A DNA stretch of 64,000 nt from Pseudomonas sp. G.S.17 (GCF_038096165.1 NZ_CP151076.1:6135501-6199500), one strand, 5' to 3'. Positions 18,081-26,765 are shown, numbered from the stretch's first letter. Program-made: numbers and translations. The notes: generated by a model from the sequence alone, not told the origin.

Positions 18081-19649
18081 TTAGGCCGGCTGCCACCTAT
18101 GCGGCAGCAACTGATCAATTTCACTCGCTCGCTGCGTTGGTAGGCGCGTAAGGACATCCTTCAGATATGCGTACGGATCATGGCCATTGAGCCGCGCAGA
18201 CTGGATCAAACTCATAATCGCCGCCGCCCGTTTGCCGCTGCGCAGCGAACCTGCAAAGAGCCAGTTTTTGCGACCCAACGCCCACGGTCGGATTTGGTTC
18301 TCGCACCAATTATTGTCAATGGGTACGGCCCCGTCATCGAGGTAGCGCGACAACGCTGCCCAGCGTTTCAGGCTGTAATCCAGTGCTCTGCTGATGGCTG
18401 AGCCTTCAGGCACGAGATCGCGCTGGGCCATCATCCAGGCATGCAGCCTATCCATCACCGGTACGGCTTTTTCTTGCCGTATTCGGCGCCGTAAATCCGG
18501 CTCCAGGTCGCGCACTTCACTCTCGATTTCGTAAAGCAACTGGATGTAGCGCAGGGCCTGTTCGGCGAGCGTGCTCTTGTTGGTCGCGTGCAGTTCGAAG
18601 AACTTGCGCCGCGCATGGGCCATGCAACCGATCTCGGTCACGCCGAGTGCGAAGCTGGCCTTGTAGCCGCCAAAATCATCACAGACCAGTTTACCCTTCC
18701 AGTCTTGCAGGAAGTTGCGAGCATGTTCACCAGCGCGGCTGGGGCTGAAGTCATAAACAACAGCTGCTGTTTCGCAGAACTGGCTGGTGGCGTAGGCCCA
18801 AACATAGGAGCGGTGAGTCTTCTTCGTTCCCGGCATGAGCATTTGCACCGGTGTTTCATCGGCATGAACAACCTGTTGCCCTAGCACTACGTCGCGCAGT
18901 GCATCGACCAGAGGTTGCAGCTGCACCCCAGTCACACCCACCCATTGAGCCAAAGTTGAACGTGGAATCGCCAAGCCGGCACGACCGAAGATCGATTCCT
19001 GACGGTAAAGCGGCAGGTGGTCGGCAAACTTGGCGATCATGACGTGGGCCAACAGCCCGGCGGTTGGGATGCCCTTATCAATAATCTGTGCAGGAACCGG
19101 TGCCTGAATCAGCGTTTCGCAGTTATCACAGACCCATTTGCCACGGACATGGCGTTCAACGGTAAATACGCCGGGCGTGTAGTCCAGCTTTTCGCTGACG
19201 TCCTCACCGATACGCTTGAGTGCGCAGCCACATGGGCAGTGAGTGTTGTCCGGCTCGTGATGGATTAGCGTGCGTGGAAACTCTGCCGGCAAAGCAGTGC
19301 GTTTGGGCTTTTGCTTTTTCTCGGTCGGAGCCAGCACTGTTTGCAAGGCTTGAAGCTCTGCTTCAATCGCCGCGATATCGGTATCGATCAGGTCATCGAG
19401 CAAGCTGGCCTGTTCAGGATTCATCTGCTCGCTACGCTTGGCAAACTTCAAACGCTTGAGTTGTGCGATCTCGTGGGTGAGCTTCTCGATAACCGTTTGA
19501 TCGCGGTTGATCTTCTTGCCCATCGTCTCAACCGTCTTACCCAGTGTGTCGACTTGATGGTCGAGCGTCTCGACACGCTGTATCAACTGCGCCGCCAAAG
19601 CGCGCAGTTGTTCAGGGGTAAGGTGGTCGAGATTGGGGAGCGAAGTCAT
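18081..19649 (-). CDS. tnpC: IS66-family transposase TnpC
   Basis: DDE transposase of 522 residues, full length for IS66 TnpC. It has an N-terminal coiled coil (about 15-70), a zinc-binding block (CPCGCALKRIGED ... CDNCET), and then the catalytic region with VHADETPVQ, VCDDFGGYK and NNWCENQIRP supplying the acidic triad. It ends 30 bases from the IS terminus. Confidence 0.93.
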   Translation of the reverse strand: MTSLPNLDHLTPEQLRALAAQLIQRVETLDHQVDTLGKTVETMGKKINRDQTVIEKLTHEIAQLKRLKFAKRSEQMNPEQASLLDDLIDTDIAAIEAELQALQTVLAPTEKKQKPKRTALPAEFPRTLIHHEPDNTHCPCGCALKRIGEDVSEKLDYTPGVFTVERHVRGKWVCDNCETLIQAPVPAQIIDKGIPTAGLLAHVMIAKFADHLPLYRQESIFGRAGLAIPRSTLAQWVGVTGVQLQPLVDALRDVVLGQQVVHADETPVQMLMPGTKKTHRSYVWAYATSQFCETAAVVYDFSPSRAGEHARNFLQDWKGKLVCDDFGGYKASFALGVTEIGCMAHARRKFFELHATNKSTLAEQALRYIQLLYEIESEVRDLEPDLRRRIRQEKAVPVMDRLHAWMMAQRDLVPEGSAISRALDYSLKRWAALSRYLDDGAVPIDNNWCENQIRPWALGRKNWLFAGSLRSGKRAAAIMSLIQSARLNGHDPYAYLKDVLTRLPTQRASEIDQLLPHRWQPA

Positions 19650-19710
19650 GGCGCCGATTTTGCCAGAGCAAGCAGTTCGCGGCGATAGACCGATAGGCTA
19701 ATGGCAGCCG

Positions 19711-20046
19711 TTAAAGCAGTGTGATCGAGCCGCCGGAGCCTACGCGTTGCCATGGCAGGCCCAGTACTAAAGCCTGAAGTTGCTCGGGAGCCAACTCCAG
19801 TTCAGAGCCTTGGCGAATACCTGGCCAGTGGAACTTGCCTTGGTTCAACCGGCGCGCCGCCAGCCATATTCCGAAGCCGTCATGCACCAGCACTTTCATG
19901 CGATTGGCGCGGCGGTTGGCGAACAGATAAGCACAGTGCGGCTTCGCCGCACCGAACACCGAGATCACCCTGGCCAATGCCGTCTCGGTACCGGCGCGCA
20001 TGTCCATCGGCTCGGTGGCGAGCCAGATGGCATCGATGCGGATCAA
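19711..20046 (-). CDS. tnpB: IS66 family accessory protein TnpB
   Basis: Protein of 111 residues with the IS66 Orf2 signature (LATEPMDMRAGTETALARV, CAYLFANRRANRMKVLVHDGFGIWL). The likely start is the TTG at 20044-20046, which overlaps the tnpA stop and gives the usual IRIDAIWLA beginning. Longer frames upstream lie in tnpA. It is required with TnpA and TnpC for IS66 movement. Confidence 0.9.
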   Translation of the reverse strand: MIRIDAIWLATEPMDMRAGTETALARVISVFGAAKPHCAYLFANRRANRMKVLVHDGFGIWLAARRLNQGKFHWPGIRQGSELELAPEQLQALVLGLPWQRVGSGGSITLL

Positions 20047-20369
20047 AGAACAAGCCCTCGGACAAAGCGGGCGCATCCGTCAGGGTCGGAAGTTGGCCAT
20101 TTCACGATGAGCGATTGCTCGCCAAGCGCCAGCGCAATGATCGCTGACGCTTCGGTCTTATGTTTTGGTTCAACCGGCGCGACTTTCAAAGGAATGAAAG
20201 CTGGCAGCGCGACTGCCTGCCGATCACGGTAAAGCGGTATCCACCGGCGAACGACATTGGCATTAATCCCGTGACTCATCGCAATAGCTGCCACGGAAAC
20301 ACCGGGCTGCTCGCACTCTTGAACGACTTGGGTCTTGAAGGATTTCGGGTATGACTTACGTTGGCGCAT
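20043..20369 (-). CDS. tnpA: IS66 family accessory protein TnpA
   Basis: Protein of 108 residues with an N-terminal helix-turn-helix (SYPKSFKTQVVQECEQPG, then VSVAAIAMSHGINANVVRRW) typical of IS66/IS3 OrfA proteins, and a degenerate tail. It is the first gene of the IS operon and overlaps tnpB by a TTGA. Confidence 0.9.
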   Translation of the reverse strand: MRQRKSYPKSFKTQVVQECEQPGVSVAAIAMSHGINANVVRRWIPLYRDRQAVALPAFIPLKVAPVEPKHKTEASAIIALALGEQSLIVKWPTSDPDGCARFVRGLVL

Positions 20370-20468
20370 GACGATCCTGGCATTAAGGGTAATTGCATCC
20401 GCTTAAAATACGCGGACACAATCGCCCTTATTGCTCGGGCTCGGAAGGCGTGTTCCCCGGCCCCTTAC

Positions 20469-20937
20469 AGTTGATGGCATAGGGGACACCGTCGGTAGAC
20501 GTGAGGTAAAGCAGTAAATCTCCCTGGTAGGGAAATGGATGCCAGTTACGTGCCCCATCCTCGTCGGTGACGCAAATGGCGAAATGCTCGAACCCAATCG
20601 ACTCAGCGATCTCTAACGTACCCACCACTGGAGGCAGAAACTTTCCGCGTGTTAGGGGGTGTCCGTACAACGGATGGACGGTGGGAACGGGGGAGAGCAT
20701 TTTTTGTTCATGCAGATCAAAAAGTCGTGGATGATGAAGGGCTAACTGTATGAACAGCCTCTCAGGCGACGATAAGGCGTGTAGATTACGGCCTAGTTTG
20801 CTGCTAACTAAGCGGCTTACGCGCGAACCTCTCGGTGCCTCGGAAACTTGAGCCAGTACTGAGGGCGTGTATTGATCACCCCAGTGGAAGTTTCGCTGAC
20901 GCTCAATAATTAGGCTGTATCTTTGATGCGGTTTCAT
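20469..20937 (-). pseudogene. tnsA: 5' part of tnsA, severed by the IS66-family insertion
   Basis: N-terminal 156 codons of TnsA. Catalytic candidates are E59 in HALSSPERLFIQLA and D140 in PYQGDLLLYL, matching E63 and D114 of Tn7 TnsA. The break falls after YAIN, four residues before the catalytic lysine in the other half. The apparent frame to 20428 reads into the IS. With the endonuclease split, cut-and-paste transposition should be lost. Tn7 TnsA catalytic mutants are known to give replicative cointegrates instead. Confidence 0.85.
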
Positions 20938-21684
20938 CCGCGCTTATCCATTTCACCGTACTTCCGGGAGTATTTTGGATCGCACAAAATACTCGCCAGA
21001 AAGTAACTATTTTAAAAACATTCACGCAGACAAATGCGTCGCAGTTTACGATAGGTTATTTTCTTGGGATGAACGGAGCCGGTGCGGGGCTTGACGCCCT
21101 ACACAAGTGGATAGACAATGGATTTGTCAGGGCTTCGAAATCTGACAATCCAACAGAGGCCCAAGTGCGACCTTGGGCCTCTGTCTATCTGACTCCTAGC
21201 GTTTAGCAGGGTGTCATAGTGATACCTCTCAATTCCGGTTTCAGGCCTGCGTGGCAAGCGGTGAGGGATCTTCGACCCCGTTCACCCTGCGTGGTCCTCT
21301 GCGAGCATCGCTGCCCCTCAGCTCCTCCTCGCGGCTCAACGCTTCGCGCGACGTATATATTTATTGCTGCGTACTTTCCAACTCTGAAGTAACGCATAGC
21401 GAAGAATGTTAACGCTAGCAAAGTACCGTTGACAACAAAAAGTGCACCTCTCGAGGTGGAAACATGTCGCGAGGCTCATGCCTCCTGCGTTTCATGTCAT
21501 GTAACTCGCCAGTGAATTTATGAAACTTCTTATCCCACAGCAATATTTTCGAAGTTTTATCGCCTGACAAGCTGTGCTCCAAGGATTATTTTTTTATAAG
21601 CCCATTCCTCTTATGACAACTGGTGTTTTGCCAGTCCCTTAAGGTGCCTTCTACAATGCTGACGTAGATCCGCGGGTACCGGTC
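20938..21684. other. 747-base intergenic region between tnsA and tniQ
   Basis: Divergent promoter region with no convincing gene. It contains a perfect hairpin, ACAGAGGCCCAAG (21153-21165) pairing with its complement at 21172-21184 over a 6-base loop, without a T run. There is also an imperfect one around GGATTTGTCAGG at 21120-21151 and a small palindrome CACCTCTCGAGGTG at 21446-21459. None matches the left-end TATAAAC-GTCC repeats, so it does not show the right end of the transposon. Confidence 0.5.
21153..21184. terminator. perfect 13-bp stem hairpin
   Basis: The arms 21153-21165 and 21172-21184 are exact complements separated by TGCGAC. There is no trailing T run, so termination is uncertain. 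The GC-rich stem could be a bidirectional stop between tnsA and tniQ or a protein-binding site. Confidence 0.4.
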
Positions 21685-23310
21685 ATGGACAGCATACGGA
21701 CGTCAGCACAGCAGGCGGCCCCCCCACCTTTCCCTCGCTGGTATGAGGACGAGATCTTTTTTAGCCTATGCAGCCGGCAGCACATACTGCTTGGCAACGT
21801 CCAGCCAAGGGAAACCGCCGCTGCGCTTTTCGGCGTGCAGGAGCGAGGCATAAAACATGATTTTCCTTTCAATCTCGACGCCTTCGAAACGAACACACAG
21901 GGCGCATTAGGAAGCGCGGACGAGATTATTGCCCAGAGGACCATTCTTCCGTTCTTCGCTCCTTTTCAGTCTGACAGCGCCGTCCAGGCAGCCGTCAAAG
22001 CTATGAAATCGCAGAGCCTTGGCTCAATTAAATATCGACTAGGACTTCTGACCGGTCGCTACGGTGCAGAGCATGCTCTCAAAGCCTGCACAACGTGCAT
22101 GAACCAAGACACCGCCGAAAAGGGCGTTGCGTACTGGCACCTAATTCATCAATACCCCGGGGTAATCGTTTGTCCATCTCATGGATGCCTCCTCAAGAGT
22201 TGCACTGCCAATCGAAGGTGGTCGGGGCGTTTCCAGTGGACTTTGCCAAGCGCGGGGATTCTCTCCCCCGTTGCCAATGGGCAGTTATCAACCGCGCAAT
22301 ACGATGCTCTCACGTCATTAGCGACCGCGGCCTCCTGCCTTGCCTCTATAGGACTTGGCAATCACCTTGATCCTCAAATTGTCACTCGGGTGTACCGCCA
22401 AGCTTTGAACATAACTACAAGATCACGAGTCAGCCTGTCCAACGTTGCCAGATCATTTGTGACTCACACGTCGATGCTCCACGACTTCTACCCGTTCCAT
22501 TCACTCCCCAGCTCAACCGATGGCGCAATGGCTTTTATTGGAGGACTTATTCGCTCCCCTCGCGGGCACAGTCACCCACTCAAGCACTTGGTCTTGATCA
22601 TCTGGCTGTTCGAAAGCTTCGATGCATTTTTACGTGCTTACCAGGAGATGATGGATGTGAAAACCCTGGAAGATGCAGAAGAGTACGAAGCAGGCCCGGT
22701 GTCTGCGTCTAAATCCGCCACTAGGCTCCATGATGTTGCCGCTACGGGGAAACCAAGACCGAAAGTTCTCAAGCCTGCCATCAGAACTAAGATCATGGAG
22801 CTGTTGACCAACGGAGCCGACAAAATGACCATCTGCGCAGCCTTTGAAATTACGGTTTCAACCGTAAATAAGCTTCTCCAGTCAGAACCATTGGTCCAAC
22901 AGGCATGGGCCCAGCGCCGATTCGATGAGGCAAGAGCCCTCCGCCGGAAGGACTTGACCGCCTTGGTTAATAAAATGCCCCGACTAAGTGCCAAAGCGCT
23001 TCGCGAGCGTTTACCGGCTACCTACGCTTGGTTGTATCGAAATGACAAAGCGTGGCTGCTGGCACAAACCGCCCAGCTTCCCACCATCAAGCGAGGCAAT
23101 CATTCCAAAGTGGACTGGTCGGCCAAGGACCATGCTCTGCGAAGCCTAGTCGAGCAGTCACTCTTGAATTGCTTCGGCGCTGCCTCTGGCCTTCAGCTGA
23201 GCAAAGCTGAGCTTTACTCCTTGATACCCTGCCTCCCTAGCTGCTTGGAGAAGAAGGATCAATATCGCGGTACCCGCGCATTTCTGGCGACAATTCAGAG
23301 CGGAGTTTAG
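21685..23310 (+). CDS. tniQ: TniQ/TnsD-like target-selection protein
   Basis: Protein of 541 residues. The N-terminal TniQ domain carries a zinc finger, C135-x-x-C138 (CTTCMNQ) and C163-x-x-H166 (VCPSHGCL). The C-terminal half has helix-turn-helix repeats (GADKMTICAAFEITVSTVNKLLQ, then RRKDLTALVNKMP...ALRERLPATYAWLYRND) as in TnsD proteins, which read a specific chromosomal attachment site. The length fits TnsD rather than short TniQ. Unlike Tn7, it is transcribed away from tnsABC. Its target site cannot be told from this window. Confidence 0.87.
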   Translation: MDSIRTSAQQAAPPPFPRWYEDEIFFSLCSRQHILLGNVQPRETAAALFGVQERGIKHDFPFNLDAFETNTQGALGSADEIIAQRTILPFFAPFQSDSAVQAAVKAMKSQSLGSIKYRLGLLTGRYGAEHALKACTTCMNQDTAEKGVAYWHLIHQYPGVIVCPSHGCLLKSCTANRRWSGRFQWTLPSAGILSPVANGQLSTAQYDALTSLATAASCLASIGLGNHLDPQIVTRVYRQALNITTRSRVSLSNVARSFVTHTSMLHDFYPFHSLPSSTDGAMAFIGGLIRSPRGHSHPLKHLVLIIWLFESFDAFLRAYQEMMDVKTLEDAEEYEAGPVSASKSATRLHDVAATGKPRPKVLKPAIRTKIMELLTNGADKMTICAAFEITVSTVNKLLQSEPLVQQAWAQRRFDEARALRRKDLTALVNKMPRLSAKALRERLPATYAWLYRNDKAWLLAQTAQLPTIKRGNHSKVDWSAKDHALRSLVEQSLLNCFGAASGLQLSKAELYSLIPCLPSCLEKKDQYRGTRAFLATIQSGV

Positions 23311-23522
23311 ATATCCGGTCACGACACGATGTGTTGAGGAAGGTAGTTCTGGATAAGCCAGGAGATGGCAGATGCAGCCCGCCAAGACTCACGAAAACAG
23401 GTTGAAAATCTCCAAACATGGAGAGGTAGACGTGCAACGTCTAATATTCGGGATACGTGCTGTCTCCGGAACGACGCGACTCAACTGTATTCCGGTTGAG
23501 ATCATCTCAGAGGCTCTAGGAC

Positions 23523-24085
23523 ATGACCGCGAAAAATAGAAGCGATGGGATAACACCCCGAGCTGACACACAGAACATATCTCCGAAACCGACATCGGTA
23601 GACGTAGAGCAACTGCGGCTGGAGGCCACTGAAGCACCACGATTTCCTTCACGGGAAAAAATCCACATGCACGCAACCTTGCTGAGCGATTAGCCGAAAT
23701 GCTTACCCGGGCCAAAACCGAGATTCTGGCAGGCGGACGGTTTCTGACGCATGAAGGCTTGGCACAGCAGCTAAATATGGACGCAAGGACGCTCCGGATC
23801 TCGCTGGTTCAAGCGGAGGCGCGGCGGCAGATCTTTTCGGTAGAGCATGAAGGCGAACTTCTTTATCCCAACTATGCGTTCCTGACCAACGGCAACCTAA
23901 CTCCTAGCCTGCAAGATGTGCTCACCGTCCTGCATCCCCAGAAGGACGGTTGGGATTTGGCATTCTGGTTCAGATCTCCGAATACCTTCCTCGACAACAA
24001 GCGGCCCGAGGATGTCATCAATGAAAACCCTGGAAAGATAGTGGCTGCGGCTCATGAGGAGGCCAGCAACTTCATGCCGGGATAA
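23523..24085 (+). pseudogene. MbcA/ParS/Xre-antitoxin-like gene with a one-base frameshift
   Basis: Starts at the ATG at 23523 (TAGG just before it) with MTAKNRSDGITP and reads to SREK. There the frame must shift -1 in the A6 run at 23656-23661 to continue NPHARNLAERLAEMLTRAK and the rest of the 23699-24085 frame. Seven As would restore one protein of about 187 residues. It has a DNA-binding-like middle (THEGLAQQLNMDARTLRISL) and a C-terminal LAFWFRSPNTFLDNKRPEDVI, resembling the toxin-binding domain of MbcA/ParS antitoxins. No toxin gene adjoins. The 210 bases before it hold nothing recognised. Confidence 0.55.
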
Positions 24086-24159
24086 TCCTTACATAGATTG
24101 TTGGCACGCTCCTCGCAGCGCAGGAATTAGGAATATTATCCGTACCAAAGGGTCATCTA

Positions 24160-24609
24160 ATGTTTGCCGAAGCGATGCGCGAGACTGCCTACCACCACTA
24201 CCGTCTGCGTATGGAAGCATTACTTCACATCCCGTTGGAGGCTTCTGCGGAACATATCCATGAACAGATAGAGAATGGCTTCCCGGCGTCTGCAGTGAAA
24301 ACGCTCCTTGAGCTCGGAGCAATAAGCCCAATCACGCGTGATTGCATTGTGCCGCTCAGGACCCTCAAACGACGGCTGGCGAACGATCAGCAATTGACGC
24401 CGATTGAGAGTCATCGTCTTTTTCAGGTGGTGCATATCACCGCGCTGGCTGAAGCACTGTTCGGAAATCCTTCGAAAGCGAGACGTTGGCTGAGTAAGCC
24501 CAGGGAATGTTTGTCAGGCAAACGGCCGGTTGACTTGCTGTTCACAACGCCAGGGGCGCGCCATGTCGAACAAATGCTTGTACGTATAGCGGAAGGCTTC
24601 GCGTTCTAA
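24160..24609 (+). CDS. MbcA/ParS/Xre family antitoxin-like protein
   Basis: Protein of 149 residues. The N-terminal helices include an Xre-like HTH (LLELGAISPITRDCIVPLRTLKRRL). The C-terminal toxin-binding domain reads ALAEALFGNPSKARRWLSKPRECLSGKRPVDLLFTTPGARHVEQML in overlapping motifs. Its usual partner is a RES-domain NAD-degrading toxin encoded just downstream. Here the next 165 bases contain no gene, so it is an orphan. It could act as a regulator or as an anti-addiction factor. Confidence 0.8.
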   Translation: MFAEAMRETAYHHYRLRMEALLHIPLEASAEHIHEQIENGFPASAVKTLLELGAISPITRDCIVPLRTLKRRLANDQQLTPIESHRLFQVVHITALAEALFGNPSKARRWLSKPRECLSGKRPVDLLFTTPGARHVEQMLVRIAEGFAF

Positions 24610-24773
24610 AGCGCTATCACTCCACCGTTACGCATTGCCACTGCTTCACATCTAATGGTCTTCCGCGCCGGTCTCGTGCGAACGACCGCGTAAGCACTAC
24701 TGACTCAGATGTACCAATAGCCGCCTGTGGCGCATGGCGATAATTGTCAGCACATGAGCAGAGTGGAGAGTTC

Positions 24774-25292
24774 TCAGTGATACACCCCCCATTCCATGCG
24801 CGTTAAAAAATCATCGACCAGCTCAAAACCCACTGGATTAATGAGCATGCGCAGGGGAGTAGCCCAGTTGAGACCGACTGCTGGTGTCGACATCCAATCC
24901 TCAGCATCCTTGGGGCCAGCAAAAACACGTGTAGCTTTATCTAGAGTTTGAGCAAAACGGAGGACCCGTGCAGTTTGGTCGCGGTTCAAATTCTGGCCTT
25001 CGCTACTTAGACGACGTAGGGAGCGGAATGAAAGCCCGGTTATCTGCGAAAGAATCCGGTCATCGCGGAGAAGAGCTACGGCCGACGCGTATTCACGTAC
25101 GTCTGCTGCCGAAATTCCGCGCTCGATCAGTTCGTAGATCGCAACACGATCTGCAAAGGAGGCGCAGCCCCCCAACAAAATGCCGGCAGGACTTCCATCT
25201 ATTAGACCGGAGGGATCAAGCCCAACCTTCTCCGGACCGCTGCCTGGTCCCAAGTTTTCTAATCGGCCTGCAACCATGTTTTTCGGCCTCAC
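24774..25292 (-). CDS. second MbcA/ParS/Xre family antitoxin-like protein
   Basis: Protein of 172 residues on the opposite strand. The middle part has a helix-turn-helix (ILSQITGLSFRSLRRL). The C-terminal domain has VLRFAQTLDKATRVFAG, AEDWMSTPAVGLN and LRMLINPVGFELVDDFLTRM, which is the DUF2384-type toxin-binding module. Again no RES toxin lies downstream (24610-24773 is empty). The N-terminal 40 residues are glycine- and proline-rich. An inner start is possible. Confidence 0.75.
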   Translation of the reverse strand: MRPKNMVAGRLENLGPGSGPEKVGLDPSGLIDGSPAGILLGGCASFADRVAIYELIERGISAADVREYASAVALLRDDRILSQITGLSFRSLRRLSSEGQNLNRDQTARVLRFAQTLDKATRVFAGPKDAEDWMSTPAVGLNWATPLRMLINPVGFELVDDFLTRMEWGVYH

Positions 25293-25677
25293 TTGTCAAA
25301 TTTCTAATGAATGGCATACGCGGCGCTTGAAGTCTGAGGGTGGCAGCTCAAAAAAGCTGGCTTTAGAGCCGTTGCTCGAGCGGCCGCATATCCACCTAGT
25401 TGAACGACGGCCGTTCAAGATACGATCGAATCGTCCGGCTTTAGCACTAGCCTCAGGCACGCACCGAGCAGATACACCGCACCTACCCTTGAAGAGTTGG
25501 TGACGATTAGTGCCTGGGCAGAGGCGACGCACTTGCTTGTTCGCGAAGGCAGCCTGGAGGGTCTTTGACCGAGCAAATTGCTCTTGAACGGACTTGACAA
25601 CAGCGCTCTAGGTGGGTCTCCTTCCTGCGAATTGCCAAGCAAATGAGTACTCCCGTGCTGGGACTCTGTCCGCTTCT
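25293..25677. other. intergenic stretch before the IS1182 remnant
   Basis: No convincing gene. I looked here for an inverted copy of the left-end repeats (GGAC-GTTTATA) and found none. The last bases (25666-25681, TGTCCGCTTCTGGCC) are the left half of the short repeat that the IS1182-family elements target. Confidence 0.4.
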
Positions 25678-25681
25678 GGCC

Positions 25682-26007
25682 CAGAGTGTGTAAAAACGCG
25701 CTGGTGTACTGTCGGCGCGCAGCGCCGACGGTTGTTAGCCGCGTAGTTGCTCGCAGCAAGCTTACGGCTCGTCACTAGGGGTCGTTGAGGCTTCAGAGAG
25801 GCTTCTGGCGAGCCAAGTAGGCAACGAAGCCAACCCTTTCAGGCCGACAACGCCTCCATTAAGCTGGTGGTGCCGAGGATTTTCATAACCCGCTTCATGT
25901 TGTAGGCGAGTACGTTCAAGCTCATTTCTGCACTGACGCCTTCCAGCCTTCGCGTCAAAAAATGCGTTGCGCCCATCCATTGTTTAAGCGTCCCAAAGGG
26001 ATGACCT
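25682..26007 (-). pseudogene. IS1182-family remnant: outer end plus last 55 or so codons of the transposase
   Basis: Begins with the IS terminal sequence CAGAGTGTGTAAAAAC preceded by GGCC. It contains, on the minus strand, the transposase C-terminus (GTLKQWMGATHFLT region, then MKRVMKILGTTSLMEALSA and stop) homologous to the complete copies at 34779 and 49967. It breaks at about 26007 and joins the truncated gene to the right. Most of the IS and its other end are missing, which indicates a deletion. Confidence 0.85.
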
Positions 26008-26356
26008 CGTCACGGGTTGGCACTCCACCGGGATCCCGAACATTGCCATGTTCGTGAACATCACCGGCGATGCCTTTCCCGAAGGCGATCTCTCGCTACT
26101 TCCCGACGGCCCAAGCGCTGAGCAGCGTGAGGCTCATCGCGCCCGCGCTGTGGCTGAGGTGACAGGGGCGGACGGTAAAGTTGCACGCTCAATGATCGAG
26201 ACTGTCAACGGCTATAGCTACACCCCATTGACGGCGGTGGAGGCGGCGCGGCGAGTGCTCGGCGGGGATCGCAGGCCTGGCTTTGAAACGCCGGCACGGG
26301 TGTTCGGGGTCGGGTTTGCCGAGACCATTGCAGGGACGACCATCACCGACGTCTAG
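26008..26356 (+). pseudogene. 5'-truncated saccharopine-dehydrogenase-like / trans-enoyl-reductase-like gene
   Basis: The frame is open from the IS junction and encodes a C-terminal piece with MFVNITGDAFPEGDLS, the arginine-rich PSAEQREAHRARAV, and the ending FETPARVFGVGFAETIAGTTITDV. I recognise this as the C-terminus of NAD(P)-binding saccharopine-dehydrogenase-like proteins. The N-terminal Rossmann domain is missing, so it cannot be functional. Confidence 0.65.
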
Positions 26357-26360
26357 AGCG

Positions 26361-26765
26361 CTACAGCGCTTCAACTTCACGTTCATCAAAGTCCGACTGG
26401 GCCTGCATGACTGCCGGCAGATGATTGATCGTCCAGAGGTACAAGGCCCGGAACGGATCCTCCAGCGTGCGGCCCAACGGCGTGATGCTGTACTCCACCG
26501 CTATCTGTGAGGATGGGATCACCCGACGGGACAGGATGCCGTTGCGCTCAAGCCGACGCAGTGCCTGAGTCAAGGCTTTTTGGGTGATGCCTTCCAGACA
26601 GCGCTTGAGTTCATTGAACCGCAGCGGCTTCTGGCACAACGCAGCGAGGATCAGCACTGACCACTTGTCCGCGATCTGATCCAGCAAGTAACGGCTAGAA
26701 CAATCGACTGTGTTGCCTGTGTCTGAGCCGATTTGAGCCAAGGTCCGATCACCTGTTTCCTGCAT
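26361..26765 (-). CDS. HxlR-family transcriptional regulator
   Basis: Winged-helix regulator of 134 residues starting MQETGDRTLAQIG. The frame extends upstream to 26834 but has no ribosome site there. The HxlR core DKWSVLILAALCQKPLRFNELKR, then the recognition helix GITQKALTQALRRLERNGI and the wing EYSITPLGR are all present. HxlR proteins often sense reactive electrophiles. It is divergent from the SnoaL-like gene across a 98-base gap with a clear operator. Confidence 0.88.
   Translation of the reverse strand: MQETGDRTLAQIGSDTGNTVDCSSRYLLDQIADKWSVLILAALCQKPLRFNELKRCLEGITQKALTQALRRLERNGILSRRVIPSSQIAVEYSITPLGRTLEDPFRALYLWTINHLPAVMQAQSDFDEREVEAL

Larger units (their letters stand above)
18051..20468 (-). 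mobile_element. complete IS66-family insertion sequence in tnsA
   Basis: Element of 2418 bases. The ends are imperfect inverted repeats, GTATGCGTCCGGG on the left and GTAAGGGGCCGGG (complement strand) on the right, both continuing with CACGCCTT. It is flanked by the 8-base direct repeat AGTTGATG at 18043-18050 and 20469-20476, the duplication length of IS66. It carries tnpA, tnpB and tnpC in the usual order. All three frames look intact, so it may still be mobile. Confidence 0.93.

Noticed and set aside
18051..18157. Apparent N-terminus of the tnsA fragment (MSLRAYQRSERVK...)
   Set aside because: These codons lie inside the IS66 terminus and partly in tnpC. They are a fusion created by the insertion, not the native start.
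23652..23663. Programmed -1 frameshift at the A6 run in the first antitoxin-like gene
   Set aside because: The zero-frame codons (GAA AAA ATC) do not form a good slippery heptamer, and a lost A explains the break more simply.
24601..24660. TTCACA near 24646 as the transposon's right terminus
   Set aside because: No TATAAAC-GTCC-type repeats lie next to it in the required inverted orientation.
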